Of a stretch of 64,000 nucleotides of DNA, positions 40,487 through 52,259 are shown in pieces (the first letter of the stretch is position 1; every line of letters begins with the position of its first letter). The notes under the pieces were generated by a model. It did not search any database, was not told the origin of the DNA, and saw only the letters and a list, made by a program, of their open reading frames with translations. A program made the translations under genes and the position numbers. Origin of the DNA: Flavobacteriales bacterium UBA952 (GTDB taxonomy: Bacteria; Bacteroidota; Bacteroidia; Flavobacteriales_D; Crocinitomicaceae); the NCBI GenBank assembly GCA_905182495.1, contig CAJJBU010000002.1, forward strand, positions 1-64,000, read 5' to 3'.

Positions 40487-41092
40487 ATGGCAAGATACAC
40501 AGGTCCCAAATCAAAAATAGCCAGAAGGTTCAAAGATCCAATCTTTGGCCCTGATAAGGCTTTAGAAAAAAGAAGCTATGGTCCCGGACAGCACGGACCT
40601 TCAAAAAGACGTGGAAAGCAATCAGAATATGCGATCCAACTTGGTGAAAAGCAAAAAGCAAAATACACTTATGGTATTTTAGAGCGACAATTCTCAAATA
40701 TGTTTAAAAAAGCATCGAGAATGAAAGGAATTACCGGAGAAAACTTATTACAATTGTGTGAAGCACGTTTGGATAATATGGTTTTTAGATTAGGTATCTC
40801 CCCTACCCGTCGTGGAGCTAGACAATTGGTCTCACACAAGCACATTACGGTAAACGGAGAAATCGTAAATATTCCTTCTTACCAGATTAAAGCTGGTGAT
40901 ATCGTTAGTGTTCGTGAAAAATCTAAATCTCTCGAAGCCATTACAGACGCTTTAAGTACTAATTCCAAAACCTACGAATGGTTAACTTGGGATAACGCAA
41001 CTTATAACGGAACAGTAATGCATATTCCTTCAAGAGAATTGATTCCTGAAACTATCAAAGAACAATTAATCGTTGAATTATACTCTAAATAA
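40487..41092 (+). CDS. rpsD: 30S ribosomal protein S4 (zinc-free form)
   Basis: A 201-residue primary assembly protein. The N-terminus ([23 protein letters not shown]) lacks the CxxC zinc motif of some S4. The S4 RNA-binding domain shows at [23 protein letters not shown]. It is the usual member between rpsK and rpoA. A structured RNA lies immediately upstream. Confidence 0.98.
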   Translation: MARYTGPKSKIARRFKDPIFGPDKALEKRSYGPGQHGPSKRRGKQSEYAIQLGEKQKAKYTYGILERQFSNMFKKASRMKGITGENLLQLCEARLDNMVFRLGISPTRRGARQLVSHKHITVNGEIVNIPSYQIKAGDIVSVREKSKSLEAITDALSTNSKTYEWLTWDNATYNGTVMHIPSRELIPETIKEQLIVELYSK

Positions 41093-41104
41093 TCTTAATC
41101 AAAT

Positions 41105-42097
41105 ATGGCAATTTTAGATTTTCAAAAACCAGATAAAGTAATTATGAATCACTCTGACGAGTTCAGTGGTGAATTCGAATTCAGACCTCTAGAACCAGGA
41201 TACGGAATAACTATCGGTAACTCGCTTAGAAGAATTTTACTATCCTCTTTAGAAGGTTTTGCAATTACTTCTATTAAGATTCAAGGGGTTGATCATGAAT
41301 TCACAACAATTAAAGGTGTTGTAGAAGATGTGACTGAAATCATTTTGAACCTTAAGCAAGTTCGTTTCAAAAGACAGATTGAAGGTACCGATTCGGAAAC
41401 TGTTACACTTACAGTTGCAGGACAAGATAAATTTACGGCCGGAGATATTGGTAAATACACAAGTGCATTTCAAGTATTGAATCCAGACCAAGTGATTTGT
41501 CACATGGAAAGTTCAGTTAAAATTGAAATGGAACTAACCATCAATAAAGGACGTGGATATGCTCCAGCAGAAGAAAACAAAACATCTTCAGCATCTTTCG
41601 GGACTGTATTTATTGACTCTATTTTCACTCCTATTGTTAATGTACAATATGAGATAGACAACTTTCGTGTTGAGCAAAAAACGGATTACGAGAAACTTCT
41701 TTTCGCTATTAAAACTGATGGATCAATTCATCCTAAAGAAGCGTTAAAAGAAGCAGCTAAAATCTTAATTCATCACTTCATGTTATTCTCTGATGAACGT
41801 ATTACACTAGAAAGTGATGCGAAATCCGAAACAGAAGAATTTGATGAGACTTCTCTACACATGAGACAATTACTTAAAACGAAACTAGTTGATATGGATT
41901 TATCAGTTCGTGCACTTAATTGTTTAAAAGCAGCTGATGTAGAAACGTTAGGGGATCTAGTTTCTTATGCTAAATCAGATTTGTTGAAGTTCAGAAACTT
42001 CGGTAAGAAATCTCTTACTGAACTTGAGGATCTTGTTGACAACAAAGGTTTAACATTTGGAATGAATGTTTCTAAATACAAACTTGACAAAGAATAG
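41105..42097 (+). CDS. rpoA: RNA polymerase alpha subunit
   Basis: A 330-residue subunit that nucleates the RNA polymerase core. The N-terminal dimerisation domain holds [22 protein letters not shown]. The C-terminal DNA/activator-binding domain (from about residue 260) is present, with [21 protein letters not shown]. Full length. It lies between rpsD (12 bases) and rplQ (5 bases). Confidence 0.98.
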   Translation: MAILDFQKPDKVIMNHSDEFSGEFEFRPLEPGYGITIGNSLRRILLSSLEGFAITSIKIQGVDHEFTTIKGVVEDVTEIILNLKQVRFKRQIEGTDSETVTLTVAGQDKFTAGDIGKYTSAFQVLNPDQVICHMESSVKIEMELTINKGRGYAPAEENKTSSASFGTVFIDSIFTPIVNVQYEIDNFRVEQKTDYEKLLFAIKTDGSIHPKEALKEAAKILIHHFMLFSDERITLESDAKSETEEFDETSLHMRQLLKTKLVDMDLSVRALNCLKAADVETLGDLVSYAKSDLLKFRNFGKKSLTELEDLVDNKGLTFGMNVSKYKLDKE

Positions 42098-42102
42098 GAA
42101 TA

Positions 42103-42693
42103 ATGAGACACGGAAAGAAAGGAAATCATTTAAGTAGAAAGAAAGGCCACAGAAGAAGTCTTCTTTCAAATATGGCGTGTTCTTTAATCGAGCACAAAAG
42201 TATAAATACTACAATTGCTAAAGCTAAAGCGCTAAGAGTATATGTAGAGCCATTACTTACGAAATCAAAAACAGATTCAACGCACTCAAGAAGAACCGTT
42301 TTTTCGTATTTGCAAGACAAAGATGTTGTTACAGAATTATTTAGAGATGTAGCACCGAAGATTGCAACTAGAAATGGAGGTTATACACGAATCATTAGAA
42401 CTGGTTATAGACTAGGAGACAATGCAGAAATGTGTATGATTGAATTGGTTGACTTCAATGAAGTCTATACTAAAGAAGTGGATACTAAAACGACAAGAAG
42501 ATCTCGTCGTGGTGGTAAAAAAGCGACTGCAACTACTGAAAATGTTGAAGAACCATCTGTAACTGAAGTTACAGATTCTATTGAAGAAGCCGTTGTTGAA
42601 GAAGTAGCTGAAGAACCTACGACTGAAACGAATAATGATGAAGCTTCATCAACTGACGAGGACTCTACTGAAGAAAAAAAGAAAGAGGACTAA
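42103..42693 (+). CDS. rplQ: 50S ribosomal protein L17 with long acidic C-terminal tail
   Basis: The first ~130 residues are a normal L17 near the tunnel exit ([40 protein letters not shown]). The remaining ~66 residues form a low-complexity tail: a short basic patch [12 protein letters not shown] followed by a run rich in Glu, Thr, Val and Asp, ending EKKKED. Such tails occur in several Bacteroidota L17 proteins; their job is unknown. It is the last gene before the superoperon terminator. Confidence 0.95.
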   Translation: MRHGKKGNHLSRKKGHRRSLLSNMACSLIEHKSINTTIAKAKALRVYVEPLLTKSKTDSTHSRRTVFSYLQDKDVVTELFRDVAPKIATRNGGYTRIIRTGYRLGDNAEMCMIELVDFNEVYTKEVDTKTTRRSRRGGKKATATTENVEEPSVTEVTDSIEEAVVEEVAEEPTTETNNDEASSTDEDSTEEKKKED

Positions 42694-42726
42694 GAATGAA
42701 ATTTCGAAAGGAATAAACATAAGATT

Positions 42727-42758
42727 AAAAAAAGGCGATGATATCATCGCCTTTTTTT
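42727..42758 (+). terminator. Terminator of the ribosomal superoperon (perfect 32-bp palindrome)
   Basis: Seven As, a self-complementary GGCGATGATATCATCGCC core and seven Ts make a perfect palindrome 34 bases after rplQ. It can act in both directions, but only the plus-strand genes need it here. Confidence 0.92.
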
Positions 42759-42814
42759 ATGTTTTAGCGCATTGATTTGTGTTAAGTTTCTAATTTTACA
42801 TAAAACAAAATTGA

Positions 42815-45202
<2,388 letters not shown>

Positions 45203-45213
45203 AAAACTCAATC

Positions 45214-45552
45214 ATGCGTAACTCAATTATCTTATCTTTTTTTATATTATTTTCTGCTTTTTCATTCGGCCAAGATTTAAATAAATATTTTGCGCAAGCA
45301 CACTTTAAAACTGATGACACATCTTTAATTAAGGAAGTTGAGCAATCAATAAGAGCACAAGCAGGTATCTGGATGGTACGAATTGACCCCACCAATGGGA
45401 ATGTCTTAATTTTTACTGGAGAATTACCATTTTGGACAGAAGAAGAATTGCTAGCGCTTTTTGGTGATTACGCGAATTTAATTGCCTGTCCCTACATAGG
45501 TGTTGTGCGTGCAGATGAAATCAAAACTTTTCCATTCGAAGGTTGTGAATGA
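45214..45552 (+). CDS. Small secreted protein of unknown function
   Basis: A 112-residue protein with a signal peptide (residues 1-19, ending FSFG then Q). The mature part of about 93 residues contains VEQSIRAQAGIWMVRIDPTNGNVLI and two Cys near the end (LIACPYIGVV and FEGCE). The alternation of helix and strands loosely suggests a ferredoxin-like fold, but I do not recognise a family. It lies 11 bases after enolase and overlaps the NUDIX gene by four bases. Confidence 0.6.
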   Translation: MRNSIILSFFILFSAFSFGQDLNKYFAQAHFKTDDTSLIKEVEQSIRAQAGIWMVRIDPTNGNVLIFTGELPFWTEEELLALFGDYANLIACPYIGVVRADEIKTFPFEGCE

Positions 45553-45995
45553 TTCGTTTCAATCAACGTGCATACGGACTTCTAATCAATGAATCTCAAG
45601 ATATCTTAATTTCTGATGAATTCCGATTTGACACCTATTTCAGAAAGTTTCCTGGAGGTGGCGTAGAATACGGAGAAGGAATTATTGATGCTTTAAAAAG
45701 AGAATTTCATGAAGAATTAGGTTTACACATTGAATCCTATGAATTCCTTTATTTCAATGACTACTTTCAAGAGTCAACATTTCATGTCCAAACCCAGGTC
45801 ACCTGTTTTTATTATATCGTAAAGTGCCAGGATATAGGTGATCTAGGAAAGACTAGCTATGACCTACCTCTTATTGAGGAAGGTGAATATCAAAAATGGA
45901 TGCCACTCAGAGAATTGACCCCTGATATGCTCACCTTCAAAATTGATCGAGATGCACTAAGCGTACTCAAAATAAAATTAGCGCTTACTTCTTAA
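45549..45995 (+). CDS. NUDIX hydrolase
   Basis: A 148-residue hydrolase of nucleoside diphosphates linked to another group. The Nudix box is GGGVEYGEGIIDALKREF then HEELGL, beginning near residue 34, and has the required REFHEE core. The substrate is unknown. It overlaps the small secreted protein by four bases (ATGA), and its 3' end overlaps the convergent dehydrogenase by 11 bases. Confidence 0.88.
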   Translation: MIRFNQRAYGLLINESQDILISDEFRFDTYFRKFPGGGVEYGEGIIDALKREFHEELGLHIESYEFLYFNDYFQESTFHVQTQVTCFYYIVKCQDIGDLGKTSYDLPLIEEGEYQKWMPLRELTPDMLTFKIDRDALSVLKIKLALTS

Positions 45996-46875
45996 ATTTA
46001 TCTGCTAGTATCAAATCCTTAGTTCCATGTCCCCAGCTATAGAAACCTTCACCTGATTTGACTCCTTTTTTACCGGCAGTAACCATATTCACAAGCAAGG
46101 GACAGGGCGCATACTTTGGATTCCCAAAACCATCGTATAATACTTCCAATATTGCTAAACAAACATCTAAACCAATAAAATCTGCCAATTGAAGTGGCCC
46201 CATAGGATGGGCCATTCCTAGTTTCATAACTGTGTCAATTTCCTCAACACCGGCAACCCCTTCATGCAAGGTACAAATGGCCTCATTAATCATGGGCATT
46301 AATATACGATTTGCCACAAAACCAGGATAGTCATTTACCTCAACAGGCGATTTACCCAAACTTTTTGACAAATCCATAATGGAATCAGTCACCTTATCTG
46401 AGGTGGAATAACCTCTTATAATTTCAACCAATTTCATAATAGGAACAGGATTCATAAAGTGCATTCCAATAACCTTATCAGCCCGGTTTGTGACCGCAGC
46501 AATCTGCGTTATTGAAATTGAAGATGTATTGGTCGCTAGGATCGTTCCTTCATCAGCTAGTTCATCCAACTGCTTAAATATTTTTAACTTCAGATTTGTA
46601 TTCTCAGTCGCAGCTTCTATAATCAGGTCAGCTCCAGTTATTCCAGATTCCAAAGAGGAATTGAGTGTGATTCTGGAAAGCGTAGCATCCTTATCTTCCT
46701 GTGCTATTTTTTCTTTTGCGAGCTGGCGGTCTAAGTTTTTTGTAATTGTACCTAATGCACGGTCAAGCGCTTCTTTAGACAAGTCAATCAAAGTTACCGA
46801 ATAGCCGGATTGAGCAAAAACATGCGCGATTCCGTTTCCCATAGTACCTGCGCCAATAACTGCAATGTTCTTCAT
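45985..46875 (-). CDS. hbd: 3-hydroxybutyryl-CoA dehydrogenase
   Basis: A 296-residue NAD-dependent short 3-hydroxyacyl-CoA dehydrogenase that interconverts acetoacetyl-CoA and 3-hydroxybutyryl-CoA. The Rossmann motif VIGAGTMGNGIAHVFAQSG begins near residue 5, and the active-site region is GMHFMNPVPIMKLVEIIRG. The start at 46875 (MKNIAVIGAG) is chosen over an in-frame ATG at 46905 because a promoter -7 box lies at 46896-46889, inside that longer reading. It converges on the NUDIX gene. Confidence 0.92.
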   Translation of the reverse strand: MKNIAVIGAGTMGNGIAHVFAQSGYSVTLIDLSKEALDRALGTITKNLDRQLAKEKIAQEDKDATLSRITLNSSLESGITGADLIIEAATENTNLKLKIFKQLDELADEGTILATNTSSISITQIAAVTNRADKVIGMHFMNPVPIMKLVEIIRGYSTSDKVTDSIMDLSKSLGKSPVEVNDYPGFVANRILMPMINEAICTLHEGVAGVEEIDTVMKLGMAHPMGPLQLADFIGLDVCLAILEVLYDGFGNPKYAPCPLLVNMVTAGKKGVKSGEGFYSWGHGTKDLILADKFKK

Positions 46876-46888
46876 GATTTTTTTTATA

Positions 46889-46896
46889 CAAATATA
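46889..46896 (-). promoter_or_regulatory. -7 box of the hbd promoter
   Basis: On the minus strand TATATTTG matches TAnnTTTG and ends 13 bases before the ATG at 46875. The -33 box is not evident. It supports the downstream start of hbd. Confidence 0.45.
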
Positions 46897-46951
46897 AGAA
46901 ATCAATGAGTTTACTCGTTTTTTAACTAGAAATCAATCCATTCCAATTTCT

Positions 46952-46959
46952 TATCTTTG
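46952..46959 (+). promoter_or_regulatory. -7 box immediately upstream of wzx (leaderless start?)
   Basis: TATCTTTG matches TAnnTTTG and ends only six bases before the wzx ATG. A transcript starting the usual distance downstream would begin at or within a base or two of the start codon. No -33 box is clear. Confidence 0.45.
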
Positions 46960-46965
46960 GCCTGA

Positions 46966-48273
46966 ATGCTGAATCGTCTAATAAAAAAATTTCTCGGTAA
47001 TGATTTTTTGAAATCGATTGCGGTTCTTATGACAGGCACACTGATTGCTCAAATAATCGGATATCTTTTAGCACCAATCATCACAAGGCTCTATACACCC
47101 GCAGAAATGGGAGAGTTTGGAATGTTTCAGCGAATCACGGTCTTAGTGGCTACAATTGCAACAGCAAGATACGAGTACGCCCTTCCATTACCCCAAAAAG
47201 AAAGACATGCATTCTATCTTTTTCGATTTGCCTTAAAAATCTCATTGATCACCTTGTTATTAACGCTGCTATTGGGTTTCATTTATGGACTATTTCAAAA
47301 AGAAGGAGCGAATTACTTTTTTCTCTTACTGTTTCTCATAGGCTCTGTTTTTTCATTAGTTTTCTTCAATCTAGGTACAAATTGGTCCGTTCGAAAAAAA
47401 TATTTCCATAAAATATCGATGGCCAAAATGTCGCATTCTATAAGTCTAAATGTTCTAAGAGTCCTTTTTGGTCTTTTTAATGCAGGTAGCTTAGGTCTGA
47501 TTTTAGCTTATGGTTTGAGTCTATTCGTCGGAGCCTTATACTTTTTAAAAGATTTTCTTTTATTGAACAATAGAATAAAGTCTAGAATCTCCTCTCTGAA
47601 GACAAAAGTAATTGCAAAACAATATAAAGACTTCCCAAAAGCAAACCTTCCATTGGCCTTAAGTGATTACATCCGAGACGTATTGGTAGCATTAATTTTA
47701 ATTGAATATTTCTCTGAAAGTTTGTTTGGTGCTTTTGACCATTCATATAGAATGTTAAGGATTCCTGTCATGCTAATCGGCGCTGCTCTTGCTCATGTTT
47801 TCTTTAGCCGAATTTCAGCATATAAAACTGAAAAGAAATTGATTTTTCCGCTTTTCAAAAAGGTAATCACCATTTTATCCCTTTTATCTATTGCTCCGTT
47901 TCTAATTATTTATTTTTATGGCGCACCCCTTTTTGATTTTGTATTTGGAAGCGATTGGCGTTTCGCTGGAGAGCTTTCAGAAATAATGGCTCCATGGCTC
48001 ATGCTTAATTTTATTGTCTCTCCCCTATCCACAATACCCTTGGTCTTTGGGAAGCAAAAGTCCTATTTAATTATTGGCGTTATCGCCTCTGCTTTACAGT
48101 TAATTGGATTTATAGTCATCCCTAAGTTCATAGGGGGGACCGATACAAATGTGAATTTCATGTTTCATTGCGTTTCATGGGCCCAGGTTCTCATGGGTAT
48201 GATAACACTTTATTTCCTGTATAGCATTGTGAAAAATCATGATTTAGAAGTAGTGAGAAATTCAAAAATATAA
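46966..48273 (+). CDS. Polysaccharide flippase, Wzx-like
   Basis: A 435-residue inner-membrane protein of the MOP/MATE-like export group (Polysacc_synt) with about 12-14 hydrophobic segments. It opens FLKSIAVLMTGTLIAQIIGYLL, then APIITRLYTPAEMGEFGMF, the family start. It would flip lipid-linked repeat units across the inner membrane. The polymerase-type gene starts two bases downstream. The start at the first ATG gives a family-typical N-terminus. Confidence 0.9.
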   Translation: MLNRLIKKFLGNDFLKSIAVLMTGTLIAQIIGYLLAPIITRLYTPAEMGEFGMFQRITVLVATIATARYEYALPLPQKERHAFYLFRFALKISLITLLLTLLLGFIYGLFQKEGANYFFLLLFLIGSVFSLVFFNLGTNWSVRKKYFHKISMAKMSHSISLNVLRVLFGLFNAGSLGLILAYGLSLFVGALYFLKDFLLLNNRIKSRISSLKTKVIAKQYKDFPKANLPLALSDYIRDVLVALILIEYFSESLFGAFDHSYRMLRIPVMLIGAALAHVFFSRISAYKTEKKLIFPLFKKVITILSLLSIAPFLIIYFYGAPLFDFVFGSDWRFAGELSEIMAPWLMLNFIVSPLSTIPLVFGKQKSYLIIGVIASALQLIGFIVIPKFIGGTDTNVNFMFHCVSWAQVLMGMITLYFLYSIVKNHDLEVVRNSKI

Positions 48274-48275
48274 AT

Positions 48276-49625
48276 TTGAACATACGAATACCATATCTAT
48301 TAAAAACGGAAAGTAAAGCTGACTTAGAATCTTGCCTGTATGCTTTTTTACTATTTTTCGCGACTCTTTATTTCTCTAACGAGTATTATTACTTGACCAT
48401 TCCCATATCGGTTCTCTTCTTCAATACCCAGTATGTACTTAAAAACAAAAGGGCTATTCTGGACCATGGGAATGTCAAAAAGATTGTGATCTTAACAATA
48501 GTATATCTCCTAGTATCCTATCTAAATAAATTAATAAATGGACACCCTGTGACCTCTTTAAGAGATCTTTACGCTTCGTTTCTTTTATTTCCGGTTTTGT
48601 TGTTTTCATCTGCATTTCTTAATTTAAGAAAGGTTTTTAAGTTCTTTTTGTATTTTGTTGTCTTTGAGATCTTGATTGGATTAGTAGAATACTATTATGG
48701 TGTGCGGTCCTTCTTTCTTGAAAATGTTGCGGATGTGAATTTGGCTAGTGACTTTTTATATGACCACAGAGTCAACGGCTTAAGTCTTAGCTCCTCAATA
48801 TTCTCACTCAAATTACTAGTCGCGATTATTGCGATTGAATTCGCGAATATAAAGCAAGGCCTAAAAATCATTCTTAAAGGACTGCTTATGATGGGTGTCC
48901 TTATATCATTCAACCGAGCATTGATTGTTTCGATACTGCTTTTTTGGATCATCCTTTTTATGTACAATTTGATTACATGCAAGAAGTACAACCTTAGAAA
49001 CAGCCTTTTTATGGCTAAAAACTTATTACTCTTCACCGGTATCTTTTTACTCTTTTCAGATCACAATATTTTGACAGAGATGAAAAAGAAAAATCCTGAA
49101 AAACAGCAACTGGAATTGAAATTTAAAAGCATTGAGGAAAAATTAACTTTTAATGACTTCAAAGAATCAGAATACACAATGTTCTTCCCTAAAATCAAGG
49201 AGGGAAACATATTAGATACAAATTTATTAGCGAACAAAATATTTTACAATTCGGCTAAAGGATTCAATACTTCGGGACGTACCTTGATTTGGATGAACTA
49301 CATCGCCTATATTGATCAGCATAAGTGGTTTGGGTTTGGTTCTGACAAGCTTCTTTTCAAGTCCATAGATCAAGACAACAAGAAAATAAAGCTCATCCAC
49401 GCCCATAATTCATTCTTGCAATTAATCGCAACTAACGGTCTATTCATCAGCTTGCTTTTCCTTTGTATTATTTGGATGATTTGGACCAAAAAGAACTTCT
49501 TGTTTTTGATTCCTATTCTAGTATTCTCAACTTTTCAATATGGTATTTTTTGGGGGTTTTCTCTTTTAGACCTTTTCTTTTTTAGTATCCTAATGTATAA
49601 TTCAAATCTATTAGATGAAAAATAG
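48276..49625 (+). CDS. O-antigen polymerase/ligase-like membrane protein (Wzy_C family), copy 1
   Basis: A 449-residue multi-spanning membrane protein. The large periplasmic loop contains the family pattern GRTLIWMNYIAYIDQHKWFGFGSD followed by HAHNSFLQLIATNGL. The start is a TTG at 48276, as no ATG occurs for about 100 codons. It would be the polymerase (Wzy) of the cluster or a ligase; a second such protein follows at 51006. The start of the next gene lies inside its 3' end. Confidence 0.8.
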   Translation: MNIRIPYLLKTESKADLESCLYAFLLFFATLYFSNEYYYLTIPISVLFFNTQYVLKNKRAILDHGNVKKIVILTIVYLLVSYLNKLINGHPVTSLRDLYASFLLFPVLLFSSAFLNLRKVFKFFLYFVVFEILIGLVEYYYGVRSFFLENVADVNLASDFLYDHRVNGLSLSSSIFSLKLLVAIIAIEFANIKQGLKIILKGLLMMGVLISFNRALIVSILLFWIILFMYNLITCKKYNLRNSLFMAKNLLLFTGIFLLFSDHNILTEMKKKNPEKQQLELKFKSIEEKLTFNDFKESEYTMFFPKIKEGNILDTNLLANKIFYNSAKGFNTSGRTLIWMNYIAYIDQHKWFGFGSDKLLFKSIDQDNKKIKLIHAHNSFLQLIATNGLFISLLFLCIIWMIWTKKNFLFLIPILVFSTFQYGIFWGFSLLDLFFFSILMYNSNLLDEK

Positions 49626-51006
49626 TATTGCGGAATTAGTAGCTGAAATTGAGACTAAATATGATGTGAGAGGTATTCAGACCTCAAGATTTAATCGCTC
49701 ATTTGAAATTTACCCATGGATAAAGGCAAAACTCTTTCATAAATTGGTTCTTGGTAAAGAAAGCCTTGCTAATAAATCAAGTAAAAGTCTGTTGTTACAA
49801 TTTAAATCACTTTTCTATGGCACGTGGAATTTGTTTATTCATAAATATGAGATCTGGGCATTTACCAATAGTGTTGAACGGATAGAAATTAATGGTCGCT
49901 ATTCTGATAAATTATTTGATAAAATATCGAGCGCTACCAAAGGGAAGATATTACTTATCGAATTTCAATATTTTAAAAAGTTCCCGTTGCGAAAGGTTGC
50001 GAGTAAGTATGTTTCTTCAAAAGCCCTTTTTTTACTTTCAGAAGAAATATATGGACGCCTATTCTTAAGGAAATTTAAGGTAAACAACCATGAAATTATT
50101 ACCGAAATTCAAAATGAATTAAAGTGCCAGGTCAACCTAAATTCAATTCTAAGAAAAAATTTGGCCCAATATAGGATGATGAAGTTTTGGCTTAAAATCT
50201 TGCCTAACCCAAAATATGTATTCATGTCTGTGGCCTATAACCACTACGGTTATATCAGAGCTTTTAAAGAGGCCAGCATTCCCCTTATTGAATTCCAACA
50301 TGGAGTTATTAGTGAAAATCACCAAGCTTATAATTACAAAGCAAAATTATCCCCTTATCAGTTCCCCGATTATTTAGCTGTTTTTGGTGAAAACGAAAGG
50401 CGTTTTTTGACTCAAAAATCACAAATACCCATTCAAGGGGTTTCTATAATTGGGCGATCAATCATTGATCATTATCTTAATGAAAATAAGGAGAAGGCTA
50501 ACAAAAAAAACATATGTGTAGCTCTGCAAGACGGTCCTATTGGAGATAAAGCCATCGCATTTTTATTAGACTTTAATAAGGCTTCTGAAATAAAATACAA
50601 CTTCATATTAGTCCCTAGAAGGACATCAGAAATGACCTATAAGAATTTATTCGAGTTCCCAGTTAATTTCAGCTTTTCAAAAAAGAATATTTATGAAGCA
50701 TTAGCTCTTTGTGATGTAAATATCACAGCTTATTCGACAGTTGCTTCCGAAGCGCTCTCTATGGGTAAAGTCAGTATTCTTATTAATATCGAAAACAAGG
50801 CCAAGGAGGTCTTTGAAGAAAGCTTAGGAGAAAACCCCTATGTTCATTTTATTGATCAACCAAATGACCTTGTGCGTATCCTGCAAAAAGAAATACCTAG
50901 TAAATATGAAATTGCCGGGTCTAACAATTTGAATATTAAATCAGATTATCAGAACAACTGTACCATAATGATGAATCTATTACCAAATATAAAATCGCAG
51001 TTCTGA
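49615..51006 (+). CDS. Putative GT-B glycosyltransferase / surface polysaccharide protein
   Basis: A 463-residue cytoplasmic protein without membrane segments. Two regions stand out: IEFQHGVISENHQAYNY near residue 228 and the C-terminal NITAYSTVASEALSMGKVSILIN near residue 365-390, which resemble the donor-sugar binding half of GT-B glycosyltransferases and CDP-glycerol-type enzymes. The exact family is uncertain. It overlaps the upstream gene by 11 bases and shares its last base with the downstream gene, so it is embedded in the polysaccharide operon. Confidence 0.6.
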   Translation: MKNSIAELVAEIETKYDVRGIQTSRFNRSFEIYPWIKAKLFHKLVLGKESLANKSSKSLLLQFKSLFYGTWNLFIHKYEIWAFTNSVERIEINGRYSDKLFDKISSATKGKILLIEFQYFKKFPLRKVASKYVSSKALFLLSEEIYGRLFLRKFKVNNHEIITEIQNELKCQVNLNSILRKNLAQYRMMKFWLKILPNPKYVFMSVAYNHYGYIRAFKEASIPLIEFQHGVISENHQAYNYKAKLSPYQFPDYLAVFGENERRFLTQKSQIPIQGVSIIGRSIIDHYLNENKEKANKKNICVALQDGPIGDKAIAFLLDFNKASEIKYNFILVPRRTSEMTYKNLFEFPVNFSFSKKNIYEALALCDVNITAYSTVASEALSMGKVSILINIENKAKEVFEESLGENPYVHFIDQPNDLVRILQKEIPSKYEIAGSNNLNIKSDYQNNCTIMMNLLPNIKSQF

Positions 51007-52259
51007 TGATAATTAAGTTTCAGAATATATTTAAAGCGTGGAATTCAAATGATTGGTGCTTGGCATATATCCTGTTTTTTTCGATTATATATATGCCCCT
51101 TGTACCCATTGGGTTTGCATTTTGGATTCTTACATTTTGGAAGTATTTTGAAAAGAAAGAATACAAAATATCAACCGGTATAGAAATCTATTTTTTGAGC
51201 TACTATCTACTTTTAGCCATTGGTTTACTTTGGACATCCGACCTAGATACTGGTTTATTTAAAATGGAGAACAAGCTGACCTTCCTACTTTTCCCTATTC
51301 TTTTTTATTTTTCAAGGTTTACGCTTTCAAAAACAAAAATATTAAACATCCTCTTGTTTAGCCTCTGCTTTAGTCTTATTCTATATGAAGTAATTGCCAT
51401 TTTTAGATCAATTTATCACATTGAAAACAACCATTGGGGCTATTTTAAAGATTCCTTATTTACGCTATTCATGCACCGAGGATATTACGCCCTATACCTT
51501 GTGATAGGATCTTTGATTTGTCATTCCAAAATCTATGATAAAAAGAATAAAGCCATGTATATCATACTTTTCATTTTCTTGTCTGTTGGAGTTATACAAA
51601 CCTATTCAAAAGCAGGGGTCTTGAGTTTATTAATCTTCAACCTGATACTACTCCTATTTACAGTAGGTAGAAAAAAAATATGGAAAACTGGCCTGTTCAT
51701 TTCATTTGGTTTCATTAGCCTATTTATCATCTTAATGTCATTTGATTCGAACCTTATAAATAGGTTCAAGCAAATCCCTATTTCAACCAGCCAAATAAAA
51801 CTCGAAAATAACAACAGTTCAGAAAGTAACCAAGCGAGAATTCTCATGTGGAGCGCTTCAATTAAAAGCATGAAAAAAGGCAGTATTTTAGGTTACGGAA
51901 CTGGAGATGACATTGCTATACTTAAAGAACAAAACGAATCGAACTTTAATCGAAAAATGGCCGATAAAGAAATGAATTCACATAATCAATTCTTTACAAC
52001 AGCACTTCAACTTGGTATCCCAGGACTCATCATTTTACTCGCGGCGTTTCTTTCTTCATGGATTAAATTTTTCAGAGAAAAAGATATACTTGCTCTTCTC
52101 ATTAGCTTTTGTTTTTTCAGTAACTTCCTCATAGAATCTATGTTGGAAAGGCAGGCAGGAGTGGTTTTGTTTTGTGTGCTTACACTTTGTTTAAGCCTAA
52201 ATAAAAATCATCTATTGATCAAAAAAAATAACAATACTGACCCGATGCGAGCCTCATGA
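51006..52259 (+). CDS. O-antigen polymerase/ligase-like membrane protein (Wzy_C family), copy 2
   Basis: A 417-residue multi-spanning membrane protein. The periplasmic loop holds NQARILMWSASIKSMKKGSILGYGTGDD and, after a gap, NSHNQFFTTALQLGIPGLII, the Wzy_C/WaaL-like pattern. It could be the O-antigen ligase or a second polymerase. It overlaps the neighbouring genes by one and four bases. Confidence 0.8.
   Translation: MIIKFQNIFKAWNSNDWCLAYILFFSIIYMPLVPIGFAFWILTFWKYFEKKEYKISTGIEIYFLSYYLLLAIGLLWTSDLDTGLFKMENKLTFLLFPILFYFSRFTLSKTKILNILLFSLCFSLILYEVIAIFRSIYHIENNHWGYFKDSLFTLFMHRGYYALYLVIGSLICHSKIYDKKNKAMYIILFIFLSVGVIQTYSKAGVLSLLIFNLILLLFTVGRKKIWKTGLFISFGFISLFIILMSFDSNLINRFKQIPISTSQIKLENNNSSESNQARILMWSASIKSMKKGSILGYGTGDDIAILKEQNESNFNRKMADKEMNSHNQFFTTALQLGIPGLIILLAAFLSSWIKFFREKDILALLISFCFFSNFLIESMLERQAGVVLFCVLTLCLSLNKNHLLIKKNNNTDPMRAS

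Noticed and set aside
42791..42798. Promoter -7 box TAATTTTA before carA
   Set aside because: Imperfect box and a TTG at only 16 bases distance.
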